A DNA stretch of 64,000 nucleotides. Origin: Alnus glutinosa (taxonomy: Eukaryota; Streptophyta; Magnoliopsida; Fagales; Betulaceae). The notes beneath the pieces were generated by a model, which saw nothing but the letters and a program-made list of their open reading frames with translations, was not told the DNA's origin and did not search any database. The position numbers and the translations under genes were made by a program. Positions 1-11,955 of the stretch are shown one piece after another (the first letter of the stretch is position 1; the number at the start of each line of letters is the position of its first letter). The stretch spans positions 201,001-265,000 of the forward strand of contig NC_084891.1 of assembly GCF_958979055.1 (NCBI RefSeq), in the 5' to 3' direction.

Positions 1-640
1 TTCCTCATCATCAAGCTTAATTGAGCGTTTTTTAAGTTGACTAACAAAGAAGATAATAAATAAGAAAATAAACGGAACGAATCGAAAGCATAATAGACAG
101 AGAGACAGATTGTGGGTTAGGGTTGGTTTCGTGAGAGAGAGAGAGAGAGAGGCTTCGATCTTTTTACCAGTAAAAGAGTAAAGACGATGAGTTGCAGATG
201 GAACAACTTGAATTGGATGAACGCAAACGCAGCACTAGATCTCCCATCAAAATCCATCCTCTTCATCTTCTTTCAAGGGACCAACGACCAGAATTTGTCT
301 CCTCGAAGAAGAAGCGTATCAAGTGTCCAAAAGAACTGAAAATTCATCAACTAAGCGCCTACCGCTTCTTGGCTGTGTAATAAAAATGAAATTTTTTGTT
401 TTATTCTTTTTCTAACGAATAAAATAGGAAGCGAAAATATTTTATTTAGGGAATTCGACGTCATATACGCTGATGTAGTGCTGGCATGCCAAAAAATTGT
501 TTGCTGCCTATTGAAATTTTTATTTTTAGAAATGCTGGCAGAATTTTAGATCAACCTTTTAAATTGTAATTTTTTGAAAATAATTATTTTTCACGTTTTC
601 AAACCTTTTTTTTTTTAATAATACTATAAATTACATTTTT
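1..640. other. AT-rich edge region, possible leader or first exon
   Basis: No recognisable gene. A GA microsatellite at about 131-152 and a short open frame (192-380, 62 codons, no known domain) resemble a plant 5' leader and first exon. The minus strand of the same stretch is also open for several dozen codons. Either reading could be the edge of a gene outside the window. I cannot choose between them. Confidence 0.25.
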
Positions 641-654
641 ATCCCACAATTATT

Positions 655-850
655 TTCAATGCGATGTTAATATAAATAATGTTAAAAGTCTCTCTTGTAT
701 CATTCTTGTATACCTAAAAAAATAATATAACTTTTAAAATCACTGTTAGGTTTGTGATTGATCATTATAAAATTTTGATCAAATTATAATTTTAAAAAGT
801 AATACATAAAAGACTTCTATAATTATTTATGTTAATATTAACATAGCAGT
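655..850. repeat. MITE-like imperfect inverted repeat
   Basis: The left arm (about 664-690, starting ATGTTAATATAAATAAT) is matched in reverse complement by about 820-850, and the inner segments around 740-805 also pair (TTTTAAAATCA against TTTTTAAAATTATAA). There is no coding potential. This fits a small non-autonomous foldback DNA element. Ends and target duplication are not resolved. Confidence 0.4.
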
Positions 851-897
851 CCTAACTATCATTTTATCATTCCTTATTGAAGAAAAAATAAATAAAA

Positions 898-1071
898 AGA
901 GTAATTCTAAACGTCATATCCATGTCCCTCTTGTGTCCCTCTAAAAATGATATGGCTTTTAAAATCACCATGTGATCAAAATTCAATTTTGATCAATCAC
1001 AAGCTCAATTATGATTTTAAAAGCCACCTCATTTTTAGAGGGACATGAGTATGACATATAGCATTACTCAA
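898..1071. repeat. MITE, about 170 bp, with terminal inverted repeats
   Basis: The ends read GAGTAATTCTAAACGTCATA on the left and, in reverse complement, GAGTAATGCTATATGTCATA on the right. The arms stay similar for roughly 65 bp (CATGTCCCTC, CTCTAAAAATGA, GGCTTTTAAAATCA) around a short centre. It is a non-coding foldback element, superfamily unassigned. A related start motif (GAGTAATGTTAT) occurs near 1463. Confidence 0.6.
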
Positions 1072-2500
1072 AAAAAAAATATCCAATGGTTGATGAACAC
1101 TGCCGCATCAGGTCATCAGCCCAGTAAGTAGTAAATTATCATTTATCCCCAAAAGTTTAATCTGATAGGGATTGAGAAATTTAATCATTTAATTAATACT
1201 TTAACACTCTACTTCACGTATGAGCTAAAACTGATTTTTAATATGTGAGGCCAAATACGTGAAATATTTAATTGAAACGAGGTGAATGATAGAGTCAAAA
1301 TTCGAACTCATTACGTCAAGCGTTGGTACAATATTAAATTACCATTTATCATAAAAAAATCACCTAGGATGGGGTATAGTATACAATATTACTTTTCTTT
1401 TCTTTTCTTTTTTTTAAACACACTCTCAAGTAGAATACTTTCTACAATTTTATTTAAGAGTAATGTTATACACACACATTTATTCTTCGTTGTTGATGTA
1501 GTACTAACAATTAGCCTTTGTATTTTTTATAAAACAAGATTTGAACCAAAGATTGATTCGCAATGTCATGTCAACAAAATAAAATAAAAATAAGATAAAA
1601 AAAGAAAGAAAAAAAAAACCATGGTTTATAGCATTTTTCTTTATTTAAAAATAAAATTTTGCCAACAAAATTGTAGGACGAAGTTCACTCAAACATTACG
1701 CTCATCCCCAAAGAGAGTTGAATTTTATGCTCTATTTGTTTCGATGTAAAATAATTTATGTCATAAAATATTTTATGGGAAGTTATTTTTCAATAAAATA
1801 TTTTCCATCGAAAATATTTTGTAGTGTTTGGCGTATACGAAAAATCACAAATATTTTTTATATTTTCATTCAATCATATTAACTTATAAAAATTAATTTT
1901 TATTCACAACATTAAAATATTAATGTAAAATACTATATAAAAAAAACCCAACAACTAAAAAATTATGTTCAATTAAGATATACACATTGACTAACAATAA
2001 TCGTGTTTTTAAAAATTTGGATTATTTTAAAAAATTGTTTTTAAAGTAGTAGGAATTTGGTCATTTGTGCCCGATTCCGACCGAAATGGCAGGAAGCCGG
2101 CTGGATTCCGGAACCATATATTTTGGCAGAAATTTTCAAATTCTGGCACTAATAGATTCGGACCAATGCCAGAATATAGATTGTCGAAATCCGACGATGG
2201 TCGACTGCGTCGTTTAAAAGAGGTTGACTGCATCTGCCGTCTAAGAAAAATGATTTACTCTTTTAAAAAGCGTAAATTATTTTATGAAATTTACTAAATA
2301 TTTTTTGTCAAACGGAAATTATTTTACAGTTGACTATTATTTTCGTCCCCACCAAACACCGAAAAATGTCAAAATTATTTTTCAGAAACTATTTTATGCA
2401 AAAATAAATAAAGCATCAAATGAATTTCACCCAAAAACATTTAAGTCCAAAGCATTCTTATATTTTAGTGGTATCCTATGTATTATATGTGGTATTATCA
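1072..2500. other. Intergenic, no gene seen
   Basis: AT-rich DNA with short open frames only. The sequences around 1735-1840 and 2265-2395 both carry AAAATAATTTA / AAAATATTTTCC-like blocks in roughly opposite orientation around a GC-richer core (2060-2220). That could be a diverged foldback element, but the arms are too diverged for me to call. Confidence 0.3.
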
Positions 2501-2507
2501 ATTGGGA

Positions 2508-2760
2508 TAATTGCACCGGAGGTCCCTGTGGTATACTATAATTATTTTTCACTCCCTATGGTTTAAAAAGTTCACTGGAGGTCCTCGTGATATGCAATAA
2601 TTACAAATCGATCCCTGGCGTCAAATTCTGTTAAAATTTTTAACAGATTCAGTCAAATGCCACGTCAGCGCCACGTGTCGCCAATAAGATGGCGACACGT
2701 GTCTATCGTAATAAAAAATATAAATTTATTAAAAAATAAATAAAAATACTTATTTTTTTA
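2508..2760. repeat. Single arm of the long-TIR MITE family
   Basis: This matches the left arm of the MITE at 39497-40090: the ATAATTGCACCG start, TAATTATTTTTCACTCCCTA, the AATAATTACAAATC block, an AACAGATT block and a GACACGTGT block followed by an A/T-rich stretch. Only one arm is present, ending in A-rich low-complexity DNA at about 2770-2815. I read it as a truncated copy. Confidence 0.6.
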
Positions 2761-2819
2761 TAAAAAAAATTCAAAAAAAAAAAAAAAAAAAAAAGAGTAA
2801 AAAAAAAAGAGTAAATCAT

Positions 2820-3500
2820 TTTTCGGTGCCTTTTAATTTTGTTCTAATCATCACAATATATAGGTTTACGAAAATTAGTACCCTTCGTATTTCGAAGCAT
2901 AAGGCTCAAAAGAGGCCCAATAACCTAATTAAAGGCCCGCTATTACTAAAGCCCAAAGAGGGACTTGCTATAATGCCCACCGTGACATTGCCCAATAAGG
3001 CCCAAGAGGAACAGTAAAGAGCCTATTGAATGCCTCATCCCCTCCACATGCCTCACAAAACATACGAGGTTCCCTTTGAGGGAGCTCTTTCACCCCAACT
3101 CTCTTCATGTTTTCCCACAAAGCTCAAGAAAACTAACTTGGGTGTTGGAGTGCTTCCGGCCAAATGACAGACGGCCTACTGACAACCCCTTCCCTCTTTT
3201 GCCATAAGGAGATCTGTTGAGTGAGCTTCCTCATTTGCTTATCCAAGTTGTAGGTCATTTTGGATTTAGATGAGTTTAGAGGGGTCAACATTGGACTTTG
3301 GGTGCTTTTATTAGGTATTGTATTTTAGGGAAATCCTTGATATTGAGATATTTCCAGAGATGAAAATAATAAATTTTTGTTGTTTCCATTGATAATCCTT
3401 GTTGCATATAGTCTAATTTACATCATTTCACTGTTAGACCAATTGATTTGCTGATTTTTATCATTTCCAATATGATTAACTTGATTGCTTTGATTCCAAC
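2820..3500. other. Intergenic, no gene seen
   Basis: A GGCCCAA-rich patch (about 2905-3010) and ordinary AT-rich DNA. No recognisable gene, RNA or repeat boundary was found. Confidence 0.3.
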
Positions 3501-3521
3501 GATTACTGTTTTTTTTCTTAG

Positions 3522-3608
3522 GCGCGAGAGTTGCACATGGAGATCCACAAGCATGGACTTGGTCAACAGGCTATGGGTGGGGGATCTTTTGCTTCTTCTA
3601 ATGACAAG
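3522..3608 (+). pseudogene. Orphan exon-like segment, origin not recognised
   Basis: A T-rich tract ends in TTTTTTCTTAG just before 3522 and AATGACAAG|GTTTGATG follows at 3608/3609, so this reads as an 87 nt internal exon with both splice signals. The in-frame translation is open for 29 codons and has a hydrophilic start (ARELHMEIHKHGL) and a Gly/Ser-rich end. I do not recognise the family and see no neighbouring exons. It lies just outside the left edge of block A. It may be a captured or relict exon, or chance. Confidence 0.3.
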
Positions 3609-3892
3609 GTTTGATGATCAAATGATTACTTTGTTGTTATTCTTTTGCTTACTAGTATTCTAAAGGAATAACAGTTTATGTAAGAGGCTTTTATAAGCTA
3701 TAATAAAGAACCTTTTGACTTGTTCGAAATTATTTGAGTTTCTATCGTAGGTGAAGTTAGCTATACTTTGTTTTTAAGGGTTTAACAAATCCTTGAACAT
3801 TGTCATTTTTTTAAAAAAAAAAATCACATTTATCTTAACTTGAAAAGTCTGTATTGGTTTTTTGTTTTTAGATTTTATTAACATCACATTTC

Positions 3893-4060
3893 AATTGGGT
3901 GTCTCCAAAAGCCAATAACTTTGGTTTTTGGCCTTTTTCTCTTTTTGCTAACAATTCTGTGAATTCTAAGCTTCAAGTTTTCGAGATACTATTTTTCCTC
4001 TGCTATTCTTATTTGCTTTGTAGCATAGTGTAAGTGTAGTGGGAGCTAAGAGCAATCAAT
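3893..4060 (+). pseudogene. Duplicated 3' tail of the GH17 glucanase gene
   Basis: The last codons and 3' UTR of the glucanase at 24174-31294 are repeated here (AACAATTCTGTGAATTCTAA at about 3950-3969 matches the end of the gene). The rest of the gene is missing, and the sequence left of about 3893 is unrelated. It marks the left edge of block A. Confidence 0.75.
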
Positions 4061-4526
4061 TAATGGCACAACTGCAGTCAATTTTTACAATCTACACGAC
4101 AAACATTCAATTTATTAAATGTATTCATATCTTAAGTCAAACTTTACTAAGAATGTTTTATGGATGGTAAGTAATGTCTGTGCGTGGTTGTAGTATGACT
4201 GACAGCGTGGCGGATGGCCTTGCACAATGGTGCCCTTAAAATGTTGTGCTACACCCAATTGGACAAGATGAGCAATGGGTAGTCTATGGCTTATTTGTCC
4301 AACAAATTTGCATTGTCTCAACTGTTAGTTACAACTTTTTAGCATTTGATGTTCTGAGCATTCCGGCAGCCAAGACAAGTAATAATTGAAACAGTCGCAA
4401 GATATGCATACCAAATGCAGTCTACGTAACAAACATTGTAATTAAACATACTTGAAACTACTACAATGACTATCTTTTATATGTATATATTTGTATTCTT
4501 CTATGTTCACTCGCCAGCCGATAGGG

Positions 4527-5154
4527 TTAGTCCTCTACCCATGGGCATGGCTTTGGCTTTCCATTATTCCTAAGAGCTTTCCAAACAACACTATTGCACT
4601 TGAACCCGGACCCGAAAGCGATTTGCCAAATTCGATCCTTTCTGTTGATCCTTGAGTTTGCCTCCAAGTAAGCAAGCTCATACCAAATACTACTACTCGA
4701 AGTGTTCCCGAATCTCTCCAAGGTTTTCCTTGATGCCTCCATGTACTCCTCTGTGAGCTCCAAGTTATTCTGTATCTCGTCCAGCACTTTCTTGCTTGTT
4801 GCCAATATGCAAACATGCTCAAAGGCAAGCTTGTAGTCAGGAATGTAAGGCTTGGCTTTCTTCTTCTTAAACAACAAATTGGTAAAGAAATGCAGTTGTT
4901 CAGAGACAGGTAGGACTAGTGGGCCAAGAGTGGTGATGTTTGCCTTCAGCGCATGCCCTCCCACCTCAATCACGTCTTTGCTCACCGAGATACCTTTCTT
5001 CCCTTCTTCATCTTCCCTCATTTGTATGCTTTTGTAGCTCCTATTGTCCATGGCTTTGTGGGTTCGAACCAGCTGCATGCATGCAACATTTATTATTTAT
5101 ACATATATTCAAATTAGACAGCATTCATGAACACTTGATCTATAATCTACCTTT

Positions 5155-5209
<55 letters not shown>

Positions 5210-6565
5210 TCTATAATCTAGATCACATATACAGCAAAATGTCATGAGAAAGTGGCACCTGCTTGAGTTCATACTTGGAGCGCCATCTTTCAAGGCGGGA
5301 GCTTGACAGCAACATGGCTGCAGCCCCCATTCGAAAGAAGCAATTTGGAATCAGCATGTCAGCTTCGTTACCGTTGTACCATGTGTATGTCACGGCTTCA
5401 GCACTCACTACTAGAGCATATGAGCCCGGATACGCAAGCAAAAGGTCTCTGGCTAGATCAATAGCTATAACTCCAGCAGCACAACCCATGCCACCAAGAT
5501 TGAAGCTATGAATCTTGTGCTTAAACTTAAAATGGTTTACTACCATTGATGAGAGAGAAGGCGTTGTATTTAGGACCCCGCAGTTCACCACTAGAATTCT
5601 TATGTCCTTCGGCCGAATTTTGGTGGCTGCAAGAAGGTCATTTATTGCCCCAAACATGACTGTTGCTGCCTCTTCTCGACCGTCTTTTAGGGATAGTTTG
5701 TAACCAGGGCGGAATACTGCACGTGGCATGTAGGTTTCGTCGCCTATGCCAGAATTCTTGAGAACTCGTTGCTGATATTCAATGGCAGTATCACTGAAGT
5801 TGCCAGATTTTCTTGCTAACTCAATGAACTCCTCCTTTGAAATCTGTGCATGTTCAATAAAGTTGAAAAATTTTACTTTGCTAAGCATTAATTAATGATG
5901 AAATTCTCAATTTCTTATTAGTTTAAGCTTTTGGGATAACTGATAATTTATCATTTACAGAGGGGGGGGGGGGGATTTTGAACCCATGCAATGAGCTAGG
6001 GAGAGTAGTCAAGCAAAGAAAGTAGAAAGTAGATGAAAATGTATATTACCTCATCTACTCCTCTTCTTATTCCAAATGTTACCAAAACAAAAAGAAGAAC
6101 ATGCATCATATTATCTAAATTTTCTAGTGTTCTAAATTCGATGTTAAATACATTAAGTAAGAACTTGTCTAAAATGCTTACCTTAAGCTCATTTGGTGGG
6201 CGATAACAAGCGAAATCAACTAAATAAATTGATCGAGGTGTCAAATCGAGATAAATATATAGAATTAAACCCAATAATCCCATCATAAAGAGAGCATCTA
6301 TAAGATCACATTTCTGATAGAAATCTTCCCATGAGAGCTTCCTTAACTCAACACCAAAGATCACTATAAGGATTGGTGCAACCAAGAAATAAAAGCTGTG
6401 TCTAAGGAGATAACTATAACCAAGCTTCACATATTTCAGATTAACTGAACTAAGAAAATCTGGCAACCTAGGCCGGACCTTCACCGAGTAACAAAAAGAC
6501 CCAGCATTATTGTCAACAGCCTGATTCGCAATTTCGGTTGAAAATCGCTCTTGTTCCCTTGCCAT
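4527..6565 (-). CDS. 3-ketoacyl-CoA synthase (KCS), three exons
   Basis: KCS catalyses the first, condensing step of very-long-chain fatty acid elongation (acyl-CoA plus malonyl-CoA) at the endoplasmic reticulum. Exons on the minus strand: 6565-6182, 5843-5259, 5072-4527, all with GT-AG borders, giving about 504 residues, normal for the family. Two N-terminal membrane segments lie at roughly residues 55-75 and 88-107, followed by the start of the FAE1/CUT1 condensing domain ([11 protein letters not shown]). The active cysteine sits in GGMGCAAG (about Cys249), and RFGNTSSSS gives the catalytic Asn (about 446). The position 33 residues before that Asn, normally the catalytic His, is Leu ([10 protein letters not shown]), and the His just before the RFGN motif is Glu. 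Start choice: the Met opens exon 1 and is conserved in the block B relic. Intron 1 contains a 13-G run and intron 2 a long poly-A tract. It is either a divergent clade member or impaired. Confidence 0.88.
5159..5207. repeat. Poly-A tract in KCS intron 2
   Basis: An uninterrupted run of nearly 50 A on the plus strand (poly-T in the KCS transcript sense) inside the intron between exons 2 and 3. It is a candidate length-variable site and a possible assembly-uncertain homopolymer. Confidence 0.7.
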
Positions 6566-8261
6566 GAGAATAAATATAGATATATATATTTTTCGGATGA
6601 ATATATGGGAATATAGTTATGGAGTTAAACATTCGATTTTGTATCATGACAATGACAAAAGAATTGAATGAGAGTGAAAGGCATTAGTGATAGTAAAAAG
6701 GCATGAATAAAGCAAAAGCACCAAAATTTGAATGGGAATATGATATGAAGAATGAGGGTGCCATTGAATGGATATATATGTATATCGCTGGAGAGAAGTA
6801 ATAAAATAATGTATGGAAGTTACGTTAAGTATTTAAAAATAAAAGCAGTAACAGAAAGTAGGCTTTTTGTGCATGAAGCCGAATGAGCAGCAGGTTTATA
6901 GAACAAGAGAACTTGTGTCACACAAGTTGTGTGTGAAGTGTGATGGTTTTCTTTTTCTTGTTTTTTACTTTTTTGGGGGAAACAAAATACTTAATCCTCC
7001 ATATTGTCACATTTTTAATATAAAAATAAATTATGTTATTATTTGTAATGCTTAGCCTCTTTAAACTACAATTTCATTACAATTTATACTATTCATTGTA
7101 ATATCATAATCTAATAAAGGGTGTAAGTTAAAAAAAAATAGTAATTTAAAGGGGTTGAGTGTAAAAAATTTAAGTTTTGGAGGTGTTTTTATGAAAGTAA
7201 TGTCAATTTGAGAAAGTGTAATTTTCTTTATAACTATGTGATATAATTGTGTGACTTTAAGACTTTCATTTGTTTTGATAAAATATCTTTTGACTTCTTT
7301 TTTTTTTGGCTTCTTATTTTTGCATGGAGGTGATTCTCTCGCTAAGTTATAAATAGTACAAACTCATTTTAGATTGGATCTTTGCACCAATCATTAGGGA
7401 TATTCTTCAACAACTCCACAGGTTTACAATTTGGATCGCTTCAAAGATCTCTCGTAGTGCTAATTTTATTGCACATCATCTTACAAAATGAGCCGCTTAT
7501 AATCGTATTTTTAAAAGCACTCCCATAGCTTGTCTCTTTCTTTTTGATGCACGCATTAATAATGGAAAATACTCACCCTCTTTGTAATTTCCCTTTTACC
7601 CACTTTCCTCTATTGAATAATAATTAAAATAAACAAATAAATAAAAAAAACCCCATTTTATAGAAAACAACAGGGTGTTTTAAACATTTTATACATCTTC
7701 CGCTCTCTACCCCCTCGGTCAACTTCTCAGTCCTCAATGATGTTTCCAGGTCCACTTCCTTCGACTCTCTACCGTGGGATTCAAACCACGACCCATTTTT
7801 TGGGCCTTTGGGCTAAATCAATTGTACTGGACCTTCGGCCCATTTATTTTGTCTTTGGACATGCTGTGTCTGGATTTCTACTGTTGCTTAGTTATATATA
7901 TATATACACACACACACACACATTGGTTTGCTTAGAGAAAAAAAAAAAAAAAAGATACAAAAAAGAAGCTAGGATGAGAATATCTTTTGTCCAAAAGAAA
8001 TTTATTTCTCTAAATGATAATTTTGTTTCCTTATATTTTGTATATTCCTAAATGATATATTAAATTGTCAGGTAATTTTTAATTTTTATTAAGCAACCAC
8101 TATCATGAAAAAACCCGAAAACCTAGGCCCATAAAAGGTTGGGGCCGCTACACGCATGCCATAAGGCATGATTGGTCATGATGAATTTATATATATATAC
8201 ATATATAATCATTTCGCTCACCTTCCTCCTTATCACCTACGGCTGTGATTTGTTAATTAAC

Positions 8262-8292
<31 letters not shown>

Positions 8293-8370
8293 ATGTATAG
8301 GCATGGCTCACATACATCTCATCAATGATCAAACCCACCTTGCTTTCAAACACAAGAATTTTTGAAAGCG
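6566..8370. other. Intergenic between KCS and the HMA gene
   Basis: The KCS upstream region (about 6566-7260) is collinear with block B (35222-35396 plus 39277-40320) except for the insertions there. About 6735-6765 is the empty site of the block B MULE and about 6980-7020 the empty site of the block B MITE. An RNase H-like scrap lies near 7370-7560. TA/CA microsatellites are at about 7895-7923 and TA/TG at 8265-8295. Confidence 0.6.
7365..7560 (+). mobile_element. Possible L1 RNase H-domain scrap
   Basis: In one plus frame the conceptual peptide contains ANFIAHHLTK and, after an in-frame stop, AAYNRIFKSTPI. This resembles the C-terminal end of the RNase H-like domain carried by some plant L1 elements, where a NFxAHxLAKWA motif is common. 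It is short and decayed, and no tail or target duplication was found. Block B retains only the beginning of the matching region (about 40430-40480). Confidence 0.35.
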
Positions 8371-9203
8371 ATGGAGGTAGTTTCTATAATCTCCTCACAT
8401 TGGTTGCTGTTTTCTCTGCCTCACCTGCTATGAAACTCATTGCAGGTTGTTGAGTTGAAGGTTCGCCTGCACTGCAAAGCATGTGAGAAAGCAGTCCGCA
8501 AATCCTTGTGCAAGATTAAAGGTACGTAATACAAGCAAGAAAATTCAGATGCACACTTAGATTAGTAAAAAATAAAATGAAAATGCTAGTCCTATGTGCA
8601 TTCTACTCATAAATAGTCACACGCCGACGCGGCAATTACATGACACTATCAGCCTCTTTTATGGGTAGCCGACCATCGATCCCACTACCTCAATTAAACT
8701 TTCAAAGGTGGTGTCGAGGTGGTCACAATCATCCAATAGACGTGGCTATTGGATCTCTCTGATCTAATGGCCATGGTTAATTGTGACCGTTAGATAAGAT
8801 GGGGTGATTCCAACCACCCATCGGGGTACTCATGGGTGGGTGATGCCGACCAAAAGAGGCCGGGTGGGCAAATTTTTTTAATTAACATGACATTGCCTCA
8901 TCATCATATATCTTGAGGGGATAGTGCCTAAAATGCATGTACAGGTAGAGCATTCCTTGGAGAGAAAATCAAAAGGTTAATTAGACAATGTGGTTTGGTA
9001 CAGGGGTAACGTGCGTGGAAATAGATGTGGTATTGAACAAGATCACAGTTCTGGGCTACATTGACCGTAAAGCAGTGGTGAAAGCTGTGCACAAAACAGG
9101 CAGAAGAGCTGAGGTGGTATGGACATCATCCTGTCGCTGGGAGAAGCCCAGATCACGGGCAACTGCTTTTGGGTGCATCAATATCCCTAGATGGGGTTTC
9201 TAA
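8371..9203 (+). CDS. Small heavy-metal-associated (HMA) domain protein
   Basis: Three exons: 8371-8376 (ATG GAG only), 8446-8521 and 9004-9203, with borders GAG|GTAGTT, TGCAG|GTTG, AAAG|GTACGT and TACAG|GGGT. The product is about 93 residues and is one HMA fold: strand, the metal-binding loop LHCKACEKAV with CxxC cysteines, then GVTCVEIDVVLNKITVLGYI and a helix with AVVKAVHKTGRRAEVV. This matches the ATX1/HIPP-type plant family that binds copper or other soft metals. The C terminus ends in RWGF, so the CaaX prenylation box of the HIPP subgroup is absent, and the tail after the domain is only about 25 residues. The six-base first coding exon is unusual but keeps the frame. Block B retains only part of exon 2 (about 40527-40567). 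Function is inferred from the family. Confidence 0.75.
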
Positions 9204-9860
9204 TAAGCATTATTTTAATTAGGTTTTGCTTGCCTTCAATTGCAAGAAACGAAAAACAATAATCGATATGCATGGATTAATGTCAAAGTTTCTGGCCACT
9301 ATATATAGCCTATCCTAAAAAAATCATTCACATAATGCCAACATTCTAAGTGGCTCGAGCCACCTTGTTTGGCCAGCCAGGGGTGATTGAAACAAACACA
9401 TGGCAGTTGTTGAATGGATTGACGAAGCATGCTTAAAAAATGCACGGAATTAGGTACCAACTCCATTTATATATATGCTATATTTTTTTAAATCGAGGGG
9501 TTCATTTGATTTTTCGTTAAATCAGGTGTGCTAAGAAAGTATTTAGGAAAAGAAAAAAAAGTTTAAATAGAAGGGTTTTCAAGACGAAAAGCTTACGTGA
9601 GTGCCATGAACATTATTCAAGACACCATCAAGCAAACTAGCCTCGATTTCTAATCCAGCCCCTGAAACAAATAAAATTGGCCACGTTAACAAGAAGAATT
9701 GAAAATATAGAACAGACAAGATAACATCATAACATGCAACAAAAAATAGAATTTTATTTAACAATTGTTAATGCAGAATCAATTAACCAATCCCTATATA
9801 TATAAAAAGGCATAAAATGTATGGCTTTTAACCAATCCCTATATATCCCTATTAAATGGA
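9204..9860. other. Intergenic between the HMA gene and PPR pseudogene
   Basis: AT-rich DNA with one exon-like segment on the minus strand (listed separately). Nothing else was recognised. Confidence 0.3.
9597..9661 (-). pseudogene. Exon-like segment, origin not recognised
   Basis: On the minus strand a T-rich tract ending TTTGTTTCAG precedes 65 bases that are open in one frame (core LEIEASLLDGVLNNVHGTH), and CACTCAC|GTAAGC follows. Both splice signals are good, but no further exon is visible and I do not recognise the product. It could be a stray exon carried by a transposon, or chance. Confidence 0.25.
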
Positions 9861-11496
9861 TATGCGTCCAAGCTTAATTTAGAAACGTTTAAGCAAATGT
9901 ATTTATGTGGTTTAGTTTTGTACTGAACCAGAGTTGACTGCGGGCATAATATCAACTTGTGCGCGGACAGGAGAGTTCAGTAGTCTAGGGAGACAGATTC
10001 ATGCCCTTGTTATTGTTCATGGAATAATCAAGGACGGCTCTGGTTGATTTGCATGTACATGAGGTGTCACAGTTCATTCGTGGCTTTACGTGTTTTCCAA
10101 GGAATGGAGGTGAAAAATGAGGTTTCATGGACCGCCATGATATTCGGCTGCACTGCTAATCAAGATTACGATATGGCAATCAATTGCTTTCAAACAATGC
10201 AGGTTGAGGGGATCAAACCCAGTCGAGTAACCTTACTAACGGTCTTATCAGCTTTTGCAGAGTTAGGCTATCTTGAGCATGGGAGAGAGGTTCATGGGTA
10301 TGCTTAATTTTCGTCGTGGGTTTTGATTCAGATCATCATTTTTCAGCAGCTATGATACACATGTATTGCAAATGCCGATAAACTCTGCATTCTGCCGCGG
10401 TAATCTTCGAGAAGTCTCTTTTTAGAGATGTTGTGATGTGGAGTTCAATTATTGAGGGCTGCTCGAAGTGGGAATGGTGCCAAAACGATGAAGCTTTATA
10501 GCCAAATTCGAACGGAGGGAATTGAGCCAACCCTGTAACTCTGTTGGCCATACTTTCTGCCTGCACTACTTTATCTTCACTAAACCATGGCTGCGGAGTC
10601 CATGGCTATATTTTGAAATTTGGCTTCAATTTTGACGTTTTCATTGGGAATGCACTAATAAATATGTATGCAAAGTGTGGCTGTCTCGTGGCTTCACATC
10701 GAATATTCAAAGAAATGCCCATCAGAGACTGTACTTCATGGAGCACATTAATCAGTGGTTATGGTTGTTGGTACAGTTTCCGGTATGGTGTGAATCTGCA
10801 CGTTCCTTTGATGTTCTTCACGCTTCTCAATAACTCTGCAAAACAACAAAACCTAGGGACCCTTCCGGGGGTCCCACTCCGATGCCTAAGTTAGCTTCTG
10901 TGAGAAAATAATGCTCTATGCATAAAATTGAGTCTTATTTTGTACCTGGGGTATGAGCCTATTTATAGGCAAAGAGGTGGAGTCAAAGCTGGATTAGAAT
11001 TCCTGCTCCTTGTCGATCTAGAACTGCTGTCAGAGTTCTAATCGAGATCTAGAATTGATATCAAAGTTCTAATTGGACTCTGATCCTTTATTAGACTTCT
11101 AATTGGGTATCTTCTTAGACTTCCAATCTGATATCTTCTTAGACTTCTGATCTGATATCTTCTTAGACCTCTGATATGATCATTATTCTTATCTTATCAT
11201 TATTCTTATCTGTTTGGACCTATTTGACTTTTGAATCTTCTCTTTGGATCGGGTTGAGTGGGATTTATCCCCAACAGTTACCCCCAAATTCCCTTATCCG
11301 AAGCTTGCTTGAATAATGGGAATTCCATGTCTAAGGAAACCCGATCTTTGTCTCCTTCTGAAAACCTGCTAACCTGCAAAACCTGAGAGTTAAATCTTAA
11401 CCCCTCATTACCTTCTTGTTTTTCCTTAGGGTTTTCTCCCTGTTTCTTGAAAAACCTGCAAAACCCGAGGGTTAAATCCGACCCCCCTTTCTTCTT

Positions 11497-11955
11497 GGTC
11501 TCGGCTAGGACTGATCCGAGACTCTCGGCTAGGACTGATCCGAGAGTTTTCTTCTTGGTCTCGGCTAGGACTGATCCGAGACTCTCGGCTAGGACTGATC
11601 CGAGAGTTTTCTTCTTGGTCTCGGCTAGGACTGATCCGAGACTCTCGGCTAGGACTGATCCGAGAGTTTTCTTCTTGGTCTCGGCTAGGACTGATCCGAG
11701 ACTCTCGGCTAGGACTGATCCGAGAGGTTCCTTCTCAGCTAGGACTGATCCGAGAAGTTTTTTTCTTGCTCTCGGCTAGGACTGATCCGAGAGGCTCCTT
11801 CTCGGCTAGGACTGATCCGAGAAGTTTTTCTTGCTCTCGGCTAGGACTGATCCGAGAGGCTCCTTCTCGGCTAGGACTGATCCGAGAAGTTCTTGCTCTC
11901 GGCTAGGACTGATCCGAGAGGCTCCTTCTCGGCTAGGACTGATCCGAGAAGTTTT
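11497..11955. repeat. Hairpin-forming minisatellite inside the gag-only element
   Basis: There are fifteen copies of a ~23 bp core with inverted ends (TCTCGG ... CCGAGA around an 11-base centre CTAGGACTGAT), separated by short spacers so that pairs repeat with a ~60 bp period. The first four pairs are virtually identical; the later ones differ in spacer. Every copy can fold into its own stem-loop. It lies between the gag frame and the 3' LTR in element sense. Confidence 0.9.

Noticed and set aside
1735-2395. Possible large foldback element
   Set aside because: Arms share only AT-rich words; I could not align them convincingly or find a target duplication.
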